64,000 bases of DNA from Oscheius onirici. Its lineage: Eukaryota; Nematoda; Chromadorea; Rhabditida; Rhabditidae. Position numbers and translations under genes: made by a program. A model generated the notes under the pieces. It searched no databases. It worked only from the letters and a program-made list of their open reading frames with translations, and was not told the DNA's origin. This document shows, one piece after another, positions 21,651-31,857 of the stretch. Where the stretch lies: the NCBI GenBank assembly GCA_932521025.1, contig OW051469.1, forward strand, positions 3,360,398 through 3,424,397. Direction: 5' to 3'. Every line of letters starts with the position of its first letter. Position 1 is the stretch's first letter.

Positions 21651-24600
21651 ATGCGGTTGTTACTGCTGGCTCCAGCCACCCTTCTCTTACTATGGCTTCA
21701 TCCAGCTGGTAAGACAACTTTTTTAATTTCGCGCTCAAAAAACTTTCATTAAACTTTAAATATTCATAGACTGTAGCTTCTGATTCTTCCCAAAACCATC
21801 TGAAACTTGAAAACTGTTGAAGAGTGTCTTTTACAATTGAACATTGGGAAATTTTGGGAAAACGCATTTTTCTGGCCTAGAAAAGCATTTTCCAGCTTTT
21901 TCATGTTGAGCAAAATTGTAGAGCAGATCAAAATCTACAACTTTGTAGAACATAAAAAATCTATAAAATCACATCCTGGACCAAAAAAGTACCTTGGAAG
22001 AATTTGGTCCTGTTGAAAGAAATTAGTGTAAAAAGTGGTCCGATCTGGCAAGCTAAGTGATGTTGTGCAAAATTAGTATCTGATTCAATTTCTGACTAAC
22101 ATTTGTGGCTAGGCCTACCACTTTTTTTCCTCGCCTTTTCCAGTTGAAAAAGGAAAAAACCCATTCGTTTCGAACCCCATATACACCAAATTTTCCAAGA
22201 AAATTCAATAATTAGCAGCTTAATCTTGGCTGAATATTCAACGTTTCCTAAGTCTCGAATGGGTCTCGAAACGAATGACCCACGGTGCCGGTCTCTTCAA
22301 CAGAACAGACAGTCCAGTTATGTGTTACAAAATTTGCAACATGTTACACAGTTTCGATTTGAATAGACTCAGATTGTGAGAGAGGAACAAAAAAGAGGGC
22401 AAAGTCAATTACCGGAAGCCACTTGTGAAGCTGCGGGCGCGCCCGAGAAAAAGAACACACAGAGAGAGAGAAACACACTCACCTAAAACGGGTTGTTTGG
22501 GTGAAGAAGAAGAGGGTAAAATTTGGCTGGTTTAAGGGGAAAAATTTTCAGAAGCCGTTGATGAGGATTCTCCGCCCGTCACTGTCAGATTTCACTGCAG
22601 GAGAAATGGCTGCTGTGATCATCACGAATGGTGCCGATTTTGGGCCTCCGTCGGAGAATGCAAGGTACAGATTTTTTTTTTGGAAATTTGTGAAAATTAT
22701 CTGGATTTCAGACAAATGCTGAATGGATGATTGACAACTGTCAACTGGCTTGTAATACTTGTAAAGTCGGTGAGTCAGGGAACTGGAACAGAGAGACAAA
22801 GAGACAGAGAGTCAGAGAATTTTCCAATCTCAGGCGTCACAACGGCCATCCGTCATCCCCCTCTCAACTTGGCCACCCATGCTCCAAAGTTCCCTCAATC
22901 TCGTCCTCCTCATCGCCAGCCAGCCAGAGTGACTCAGGCTCCCGTCTTCCCTCCCCGACGACCAGCTGCTCCCGTCTCCAGAGCCACAGTTCGACCGGCT
23001 AGACCGGCTCCAGTTACTGCTGCTCCCCACTTTGCCAGACCCGTGGCCGCAACCGCAGCTCCGAGACCCAGAGCTCCTGTGGTTCAGCAAAGACCGCACT
23101 TTTTCAATAACAGGTCAGTCTCAAAAAGATCTAGGTGTTCTTTTCAGACTCAAAAGGGTAAATTGTCTAAAAGTCTAATATTCTAGCAGCCTTGGGAATT
23201 ATGACACTTTTTAACTTTTGGGAAAGTTAACATTTGGGAATTTCTAACAGGAATCTCTTAAAATTGCACTCAGATTACCCCAGCACCCCACAGTCTTTTT
23301 AGGACAGGTTTGGATGCGGCCATCAACAAATTGAACCGACTTTTGCACCAGAGAAGACCGCATTTCCGAAGAGGAGGATTGAGCAGAAGACTGGAAACCA
23401 CATCTGCCACAGTTAAACCGGAAGAGACTATAACTATGGCCACAACAACGACAGAAGCGACAACTACGACTGCTGAACCTACAACGACGACGACGGTTCC
23501 CACGACTATCACCACTACTACAGTTCCTACCACGACTACTACCGTAACCCCTAGCACCACCACAACAACAGAAACTACCACAACAACTACCACAGAAGTT
23601 CCTACAACAACGACAGTAACTACGACTACTACGGTAGCCCCAACTAGCCCTAGTAGACGGGTAGACGTGGAGTGAGTTGTCTAGAACAACTAACGCGTGG
23701 ACTAACACTGCATGGGTCACTATCACTAATTTTCATTACTTCCTAACCTACATCTAACAGCATGGAAGATTTTTCGGGAATCTAAAAGGCAGAAATAATT
23801 TAACTTTGTAACGGAAGGATCATTATGAGAAGCAGGAGATATAGAAAAAAATACTGTTTACTACGCTCTTCCCAGAGGGAGATATAAGTTTAAAAAAACG
23901 GTACTTATAACCAGAAAATGAGAGATGTCGGGTCGGATCTGGATCCAATTCAGTTCATCCCGTGTTCATGTCCAGTCACGACTGTTTAGTTCAGAAAAGC
24001 AATGTAGAAGAACAATGAAAGTTTGGCACCGCGACGAAAGAGGAACTGTTTTTTATAGAACTGTCACGAAATAGAACCAAGTTGTAGAATATAAAGTAGA
24101 ACTTGTCAAAGAACTTGTCAAGTTCTATTTCGTAACAGTGCTATTCTGTTACAGTTTTATAAAAAAACAGTTCTATTTCGTCTCGGTGCCGAAAGTTTCG
24201 ACGGCAAAGATATTATACATGGTTTTTGAGACAAGAAAGACTGTATTAAATAAATTCTGCAATGGACAAAGTTTGAATGATTTCCGAGGCTTCGAGACAG
24301 AAGTGACAGATCGCATCCTGTTAACAGATTAGGCAAACAGTAAACTTTTAGGTTACTTTTTGTTAAAACAAGTTCTGCTACTGACGGGCCAGTAGATGAC
24401 AAGAAAAGATACAGGTAAACAAGGAGGAGTCAACAAAGGCTATATATTAAATGTGAGACAAAATTATTGAGAGGCTAGAAAGGATAAATTTCGGTCATCT
24501 TTACTATACATTTTTATGGGCTCGTAAAGACGTACTTCTCCAACAAACTCTGTCTTAACTGTGCCTTTTTCAGTTCTCTCACTATCAGTTCAACTCTATC

Positions 24601-27600
24601 TGAACTCTATGAATAACCAATTAATGTTTTCTTCTTTCCAATAAAAATTTACAAAAAAAATGTAGATTTTTTACAAAACTCTTTCCAGAAACCGATTCCG
24701 CAATCGCTTCCAAGCCCGTCAACCGGCTCCTGTTTTCACTACTGCTCCATTCTTCAGAACCAATCCGTAATTTTGAATCAAGCCTTATGGTTACGGAATT
24801 TCAGGCCAACAACGACAGTCACGACAACACCCAGACCTACTACCACCACAACCAGAGCCACAACGACGACAACAACGACACAGAGACCCACAACGACTCC
24901 CTTCTTGCGGCAGTCTCCTCAGACTGTCGCTACTGAGGAACCGGTCCTGTTTACTAGAGTCGCGAATCCTCAGAGACACGGAAATGTACAGAGGTTTGGA
25001 AGGGTATTTGTGTTGGGAAAAAAGGGATTTTCAGATGCCGTGAGATTATCAATGATCCTCTTGTGGCTGCTGAAGAAATGATCAGGGAGCGACTTGTAAT
25101 CGCTACTGAAGGTAATTTTTAATGCTTAGTATTCACGGGAGTGTGGACCACCCCCTATATTTTTAGGATAAGCGTGTTTTCGGTTCAATCACTTACTGTG
25201 ATGACCGGTCGATTTTTCCGGTCATACGCGACAAAATTACCGTAATCCGGCTAATTATTCAAACCAAACGCTACAGACGGGTTACTGTAGTTTCTAAAAA
25301 AGTAACCGAACTATAACCGACAGGACAGGGGTGGACTATCCAGTCGATCATGTGTTAGGATAAAAGCGAGCCGGTTCTGTACAACTTATAAAATTACTTT
25401 GTTGCCACAAAAATTATCCCAGTTAGTAATTCAAGCTGAAAGTTACAGTAACCCGACCCTTATCCAAAGATTTGGAATTCCCCATATATCCCATCATAAC
25501 CTCACCGACATGGTTAACAGAAAACTTTTCCAGACAACTCTCAAAGGAAAGCCATCGACTTGGACCAGGTCATCCGATCCAATCTGGCCAATGCCTGTGT
25601 TCCCAGAATGGACGAGCACGACTGCGAGTCAAACCTCTGCTACAATGCCTACTTCAGGTAGCTTTTTCTGTCCCTCCCAGTAACCCAAAGCGAACCAAAA
25701 ACTCTCGCCCGGTTGGATGCATTTATCGGCGTATCGTGGTTTCTACTTCTTCTGTGCGACGGCACCCCAGTTACTCTCGCAATCGTTGATCGTCTCACAG
25801 TCGTTAGCCGGCAGCATTTCGCCCTTCTTGATAGCTTCGGCTATCTTCTCGTCATTTTTGGGGTCTTTATAGGTTGAGGGAGTCTTTGGTTCTTCCTTCT
25901 TCTTGCCACAGCTTACTAGAGATGCAACGTAGACGGCCTGGAGTAGCAGAACCACATAGAAGAACATGTTTTCTTGCTTTTCGGGGACACTAAATTTCTG
26001 GTGCTTTATATATGTAACGTTTTAATGAGTACACTAGAAATTATTTAGCGATTTTTTGGGGGATCTTAATTTCACACTTGCACGCATATTGCCACGTTAA
26101 TTTTGTCTTTCCTGAAGATCTAAACGTTATTTTTTTTTGCAAATCAAGATTTTTGGTTGTTTGAAAAGCAGTTAACTTGAAAAATTGACCGGTATTGAAT
26201 TTCAAGACGACAAAGAGTTGGAATCTCATTGGTTCTTAGAAGGTTATGGAAAAATTTGAAACTTCTTGTCCCAGAAGGTTTCTATAAGTAAAAACAAAGA
26301 ATAAAGATCCCTTAAAAGAATGTTCCAGAACTATGGACGGAAGCTGCAACAACATGGCGAATCCCCTTCGAGGAGCCTCTTATCGTCCCTACACTCGACT
26401 TTTGCCTACTGTCTATGACAATGATCTGTCAGAACCTGTTGGTAAGCCCTTGCTCTATTCTAAATGAACGGTTCAGGATCTCTCTTCCGCGATGCTCGTC
26501 CCTCTCCTCGTGAAATCACTCGAACTCTGACCTCCTCACATGCTTCTGTCGTCTCAGATGAGTACAATGCTCTGGTCATGCAGTTCGGACAGTTTATCTC
26601 TCACGACATGGCAAAGGTAGTTTATTCTCTTACTCTCTGCCTCTTTTCAATCTTTCGACAATGGAATATTCCAGACGACTCTTGTTCCTTCTTCCAAGTG
26701 CAACGTCTGTCAGAACATTACCAGTAGATGTATGTCCGTTCCAGTGACTCAGGACGACACAAACGATGGGTTAGTTCACAGTTTTATGGTCCTCATAATG
26801 GTTTATTTTAGTTTCCGAAAGAACACCTGCATTCGCGTCTCTCGCAGCTCTCCTATTTGTGGTTCAGGTCGACTGAAGCCCCGTCAGCAGCTCAACGAAA
26901 ATACAGGTTTTCCAAATTTTTTTTAGCCAAAAATCAAAAACCTAGGCTACATCGACGCCTCGCCAATCTACGGCTCCTCTGTCCACGATTCCCAAAAGTT
27001 CAGACTCGGGTCTTCCGGCTTCTTAAAGCTGCCTAACTTCAATGGAATGCAATGTATGCCTTCTTTTTACAAAAAAAAAGGACAAAATTTAGTTCTTCCC
27101 TTCGATCAAAACAAGTGCCGGAACAAGAATCAGTGCACGGTCGTCTTTACAGCCGGAGACTCTCGTGTGAATCTTTTCGTAGGACTGAGTGCTTGGCACA
27201 CGATGTTTACGAGGGAACATAATAGGTAAATAGACTGAGAGACAGGTACCTTCACTTTTTCTAGAATCGCCTCAACTCTCCAACGTCTGAATCCCCACTG
27301 GGACGGAGAGAGACTGTACCAAGAGTCGAGGAAAATTGTCGGAGCCCAAGTTCAGGCCATTGTCTACAGAGAATGGCTTCCGAAAGTTCTTGGAGCCTCG
27401 TTTGCCAACGTCGTCGGAGATTACCATGGCTACGATTCGAGCATTGACTCTACCATCGCAAACGAGTTCACTTCTGGGGCTTTTAGATTCGGACACGGAA
27501 TGATTCAGGTACTGGGACGTTGTATTTCTTGAGTCAGAATTTCAGGAGTTCTATCAGCGTCTGGATACCAATTTCTTTAACATTACTTTCGGAGCACTGG

Positions 27601-28582
27601 AATTCCAGAAGGGAACCCTTCACTCTGACGTTCTTGTCAATCAGGCAAATTCAGTGGTAAACTAGAATTAACCATTTTTTCAGGGCGGACCTGATCCTCT
27701 GATTCGTGGAATGTTCTCGCAGAATGTTAAGAGACCACAGAGAATTACGACCACTGTCACGGAGAACATGTTCGGATCGACTGATCTGTCGTCCATCAAT
27801 ATTCAGGTAAATTCCGAGCTGAAGAAATCTTGCTTGGAAAAAGGACAGCTTCAAAATTTCTCTGAAGTCGCCAGGATGCGACCCAACTTGCGATAATATC
27901 GATACGCTGCTTGTATTCATATCTCACTGCGTTTCGACGTCCATAGCTAAGAGTTGGTGCACTTTTAACATATGAAATCTCCATTTTCTCTCACAAACAG
28001 AACAATTTTCAGAGAGGACGAGACCATGGTCATCCTGGCTACATCAAGTACAGAGAACTCTGTGGACTCGGTTCTGCTACCAACTTTGATCACGTAATTT
28101 TTTTTGATAACGTAAAGTAGCAAAGTTTCAGCTCTCCCGCGAGATCCTGAACACCGGAACGAGGGAAAAGCTCCAAAGAGTTTATGGTTCCGTCGATCGG
28201 ATCGATCTCTGGGTCGGGGCCCTTCTCGAGGATCCAGTAATACGGTAACTACAGTCCTATCCTCTGAACAAGGAAATTTCAGTGGCCTGGTCGGACCAAC
28301 CGTCTCCTGCATAATAGGGCCACAGTTCAAGAGATCCAGAGACGGAGACAGATTCTACTACGAGAACCCGGGAGTCTTCACCAGACGACAGTTGGCAGAG
28401 ATTAGGAAGAGTTCCTTGAGCCGAATCATTTGTGACAATGCTCAGACAATTACGGTAGTCTTCCCACAGAAAGAGTCCAACAGAAAATGTTCCAGACTGT
28501 TCCAAGAGAGGCCTTCCGAATGGGTCATCTGACTCCCTGCAGTCAGATTCCTCAGATGGATCTCTCCAACTGGAGGGAATAG
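21651..28582 (+). CDS. Secreted ShKT / Thr-rich linker / animal haem peroxidase
   Basis: Likely cross-links or oxidises extracellular matrix or cuticle proteins, as nematode MLT-7/SKPO-type peroxidases do. 21 exons, about 995 aa: 21651-21708, 22552-22664, 22712-22769, 22834-23113, 23303-23671, 24689-24766, 24805-24993, 25035-25111, 25534-25657, 26329-26441, 26477-26616, 26675-26769, 26812-26906, 26946-27225, 27265-27508, 27546-27644, 27684-27806, 28013-28093, 28132-28244, 28283-28454, 28496-28582. Signal peptide 1-19; ShKT 35-74 with six Cys; Pro/Arg-rich 77-165; Thr-rich segments about 205-270 and 319-350; peroxidase from about 400. Catalytic features: QFGQFISHD (distal H529), GDSRVN (R670), FRFGHGM (proximal H767). 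The ATG follows a TTCCAG acceptor directly. It contains a GC-AG intron and hosts a nested antisense gene. The Thr-rich linker is longer than I expect for this family. Confidence 0.93.
24025..24190. repeat. Palindrome in a peroxidase intron
   Basis: GGCACCG...GACGAAA at the left and TTTCGTC...CGGTGCC at the right are inverted. GAACTGTTTTTTATA and TATAAAAAAACAGTTC are matching inner blocks. It lies wholly within the ~1-kb intron between exons 5 and 6. Probably a foldback element. Confidence 0.75.
25743..25967 (-). CDS. Small secreted Lys-rich protein, nested antisense in the peroxidase intron
   Basis: Single exon, 74 aa. Residues 1-19 ([19 protein letters not shown]) form a convincing signal peptide. 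The mature part is short and charged: [20 protein letters not shown], then [20 protein letters not shown], ending WGAVAQKK. It has three Cys and no named domain. It resembles small secreted Lys-rich families in nematodes, but I cannot name one with certainty. It lies between peroxidase exons 9 and 10. A TATATAAA sequence about 40 nt upstream of the ATG on the minus strand is a plausible promoter element. Confidence 0.7.
   Translation of the reverse strand: MFFYVVLLLQAVYVASLVSCGKKKEEPKTPSTYKDPKNDEKIAEAIKKGEMLPANDCETINDCESNWGAVAQKK
26005..26014 (-). promoter_or_regulatory. TATA-like box of the nested gene
   Basis: The minus strand reads ATATATAAAGC about 40 nt before the ATG at 25967. The position suits a TATA box for a compact promoter inside the host intron. 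Evidence is sequence only. Confidence 0.4.
27645..27683 (+). other. 39-nt GC-AG intron in the peroxidase gene
   Basis: The exon ends AATCAG, followed by GCAAAT; the acceptor is TTTTTTCAG. Splicing yields [12 protein letters not shown], matching the family's conserved GGxDPxxRG block. The only nearby GT donor would give a 27-nt intron and insert ANSV before GGPDP. Confidence 0.78.
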
Positions 28583-29901
28583 GAAACTGGTTCAACGACA
28601 TTCATCTAATTATAACTCGAAAAATGACCAGAGGTGAGTATTCTGTCTCTCTCAATCGAAATTTCCAGCGACGTCACGACGCCGTTCAATCTGACCAAAT
28701 GCGGGCCCCGATTCTCACGTATTCTCTCAAAATTAGCCATCCGGTTTTACATTTCAACAGTATTTTTTGAGTAACATTGTTGCATTTTTTTCCACAGCTT
28801 TCATTGTGCCGATATGTTCTTAGAATAAAGAATGTTTTAATTTCAATTTTGGTATATCGGTCCTTCTTCTGTGATGACAGTTAGTCCAAAATAGATTCCT
28901 CTACATAGGACCACCTCGGTTTTTGAACCCAAACCGCGTTCAGAAAAGGAGCTAGTCGTTTTTAGAGTTTAAAAGATCATACTATTTTTTTCATTACGAT
29001 TACATAATGCTCTGCGCGGTTACCCAGCGCGTTTTTTAATTAGTCTGGCCAAAATTTATTAATTTTTTGCCTTGCGAGCGTTAGAACTCATTTTTAAGAG
29101 TTTTCTTGTTCTACAATCTTGTATAAGGGAGCGGTGAGTTCCGAACCGTTTTCCGAATGAGGCCCTCATGCTTCGATTCTTCGAAGTCGGAATTGAAGCC
29201 CGTCGTTTCAGTAATCTATTTTAAATTACTCCCAAGTCTGTGTGTCTGTTTGTGTGTCTGAGGCTCTAATTGAGGATAAGGAGGGGAGCTTTGTGCGCAA
29301 ATTAGTTTTTAACAAGTGGCGACAGGAAAAGCAAGTGCGTGAAGGGCCTTTGATAGTTTCTTGGGAGGGTCAGGGAGAGTGACTGGAGGAGAGTAACAAA
29401 GGAGGAATGAAAGGGAAACCACGACTAGGGCTCCGTGACAGAGCGATAGTCATGAACTTCTACTTTAGCCCTGGAAGGACGTTGCTAACCTTGTATCAAA
29501 AACGTTCCCAGCATTTTTCTGATCTCTTCCACCGAAAGGATGGTGAAGTTCGCTCATCTTCAGGACAAAGAAGTGAACAGAGTGAATGTAAAAGGTAAAA
29601 TCGATAATCGATAAAATCAGAAGACGTGCTTTTAACTACCTAAATATTTGATATAAAAGAGATGCAAGCAATCTAATCTCATTCAGCAGTCATTTCTATG
29701 GTCTGGACATCTACATTCCGACTTTATCCCACTCTTCTTTCTGCCTGTTCAAAATAGAACAGTTGCCGCACTCTTCTTCACTTCGCTAGTCACAGCCTTT
29801 TTTGTTACTCCTCATTCTACAAACAGTTTTCAGGTTGGTAATACGAAACGAACTTTTACCAGAATAGATATCGGAAAAAGAACAAGAAGTGACAAGGATA
29901 G
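28583..29901. other. Intergenic region, no supported gene
   Basis: An AATAAA near 28826 may serve the peroxidase gene. A block at about 29214-29300 resembles 21020-21100 in the same orientation (TTTTAAATTACT..., then TAATTGA.., then GGGAGCTTTGTG). Near 29780-29840 is a degenerate copy of part of the following candidate small gene. Confidence 0.5.
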
Positions 29902-30108
29902 ATGGCATTTCTCGTGGTCAGTTTCATGTTTCTTCTCGTTTTTTATCAACCAAATATCCTCTCCCTCTTCCTCCATTCTCATCCTACAAACATTTTTCAG
30001 AGCGGTAACACCAGACAATCTGTTTGCGACTTCCACCAGAAGTATCTCAAGACAAAAGAAGAACCTACGAAGAGATGTATTGCCTCAACATATTTAAGGT
30101 TAGTTTGA
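29902..30108 (+). CDS. Candidate small secreted or membrane peptide
   Basis: A 68-aa frame opens with a strongly hydrophobic segment (MAFLVVSFMFLLVFYQPNIL) followed by a polar tail with two Cys (VCDFHQKYLKTKEEPTKRC). A TTTTTCAG just before AGCGGTAACACC and a GTTAG after TTTAAG suggest part of it could instead be an exon of a spliced gene. A degraded copy of the tail region lies just upstream. No family recognised; may not be a gene. Confidence 0.3.
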   Translation: MAFLVVSFMFLLVFYQPNILSLFLHSHPTNIFQSGNTRQSVCDFHQKYLKTKEEPTKRCIASTYLRLV

Positions 30109-30280
30109 TTCCGTTTTAGGTCTATTGTCCCATATTTTAATCGTTTTATAGAAAACTTGTTACATGTGTTACACAGAAAACGCTTTCAGTTTCGGTATCT
30201 AAACTATTTAGAGACCGCTAAGTCCCCTGTTCCAAGTTTTTTGTTACTATCTTTGCCGTGTTTAGTTCAGAACCACCTTG

Positions 30281-30472
30281 TTATAGTCTGTTCAAAATGA
30301 AGGGAGCATAATTTGAATTGACCCGCGCTTTCTTCATAGAACATTTTTCAAATCAAATTGGCGGGAATTTAGTTGCGTAGGATGATACAGCATGTAAATG
30401 TTGGATACTCAGCCAACCAAAAAGTGCGGGCCAATTCAAATAATGCTCTCTACATTTTGAACAGGCTATACT
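30281..30472. mobile_element. TIR element of the TCTGTTCAAAA family, copy 2
   Basis: Left end TATAGTCTGTTCAAAATG, right end TTTTGAACAGGCTATA: near-perfect terminal inverted repeats of about 16 nt. The subterminal parts (GAGCATAATTTGAATTG and CAATTCAAATAATGCTC) extend the inversion. About 190 bp, no coding capacity. This is the best preserved copy in the window. Confidence 0.85.
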
Positions 30473-30514
30473 AGCTCACAATTCGCAGTCTAATCAGACG
30501 CTCTATTGTAGAAA

Positions 30515-31298
30515 ATGTCCTTTGAGAAACGGCTGAAGGGAGGTGACTCTCAGCGGGCTCCAGAAACCCATCCTCAGCTTATTATTGATGAGATAGGAGA
30601 AGAGGAAGAACGACTGGGCAGACAGTGTCAATTCCTCGAGAAGGAATATCAGCATGTAAGTTGTTACTCTCAGCAGGGTTTAAAAGGTCTGTTTAGGAAG
30701 TGAAACTGTTCAAAAAAGTACCGTAAATACAAGATAGGTCCAGTCAGAACGAGCAAGATTCAGGAGTGTCAGTAGAAGAGGCATGTCATTCTTGCATACC
30801 AGACAAAGGTTAACGATGTAAGTTGGGTTTTGGAATCTGACGTATCCCTTTACGCCTCTTCTGAAATCGGGGTATCCCCAGGGTTGGAAACAGACCGGGT
30901 CCAATTTCTTTTTCTAAAAAAACTCTTATTCCGCTCCCAACCCTGCACCTCCTTCCCTGTTATAGGATCACACGCATCCTGCTACTCCAATGAAACACTA
31001 TTTCAGGTTCGCCAATTTCTAGAGAACATAGATCTGCTTTGATGTCGGACATTCTCCGTTTTGGGGACTCGTTCATCTTGAGGGATAATTTGGTGAGTTT
31101 CGAGCAATAGAACAAAAACATTACCTGCGATAGACAGCGACACTGACAACGAATCTGACACTTCATCCATGCAGTCCACTAACAGTGTCATCGAGGACGA
31201 ATTTGAGAAGCTTATAGTCTGTTCTGGAGCCGTGCACGTCCTCCTAGCAGTCCAGTGACAGTGACAGCAACGGTGACGACGACTCCGACACTTCATAA
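30515..31298 (+). CDS. Uncharacterised short protein with acidic Ser/Asp tail
   Basis: Proposed exons 30515-30655, 30697-30722, 30764-30817, 31023-31092, 31175-31216, 31251-31298, giving 126 aa with consistent phases. The first exon encodes a charged, probably helical segment (EEEERLGRQCQFLEKEYQH). The middle reads SRRGMSFLHTRQRLT and RFGDSFILRDNL. The tail is SSDSDSNGDDDSDTS. The ATG follows a TATTGTAG acceptor by 3 nt. An AATAAA sits 12 nt after the stop. No domain recognised; it would be cytosolic or nuclear. The first exon is convincing; exons 5-6 are uncertain because alternative acceptors exist (near 31140). Confidence 0.55.
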
Positions 31299-31309
31299 GT
31301 CGTCAGACC

Positions 31310-31315
31310 AATAAA
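31310..31315 (+). terminator. Poly(A) signal AATAAA
   Basis: Hexamer 12 nt after the TAA of the acidic-tail gene, implying a very short 3' UTR and supporting that stop codon. Confidence 0.55.
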
Positions 31316-31857
31316 CGTTCGCAAAAGTGTGCCGATCATCGTCTCTATCCCCTTGCATGTTCTCTTTGACTTGACGTATTCAGCTGAAAAATGGTTGATT
31401 GTGTCCTTTTATTACCGCTCGTCTTTTTAATAATGTCCAAGGCTTGAGAGAGCGGAAGATCTTTCAAACTAATGACGGTACTGTACAGTAGAATGAGACC
31501 CGTTAATAAATTATGCAAAAATAGCAAGGTGGGCTCAAATGCGGCACATTTTGACAACAGTGGTGAGAGCAGGAGTGATCTTACAGTCATCTAAAATTGT
31601 TGGCTTACGTTCATGCCTTTGAATCTTTATTTGCTTAAATAAAGTCTGATTATCGACTGACATCACGAAGCAGAGTTGATGCGTCCGTTTCTTCGAGTCG
31701 TATTTGCGTGTAAAATCAGCTTGTTTTGCTCCTCAATCAACTTATTCCATTCAAAATGGACGCATAGCCGATATGGGGTGTGGCGACACGCAATCTTCTT
31801 CATTTGCACTAATATTTTCGCCAGTTTTTCGACTAGTAACTCCTCTATAAGCAAATA

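Noticed and set aside
21415-21867. 150-codon minus-strand frame
   Set aside because: Overlaps the signal-peptide exon and promoter of the peroxidase on the opposite strand; no motif.
23244-23726. Minus-strand Cys/Ser/Val-rich frames
   Set aside because: Shadow of the Thr-rich repeat exon read backwards.
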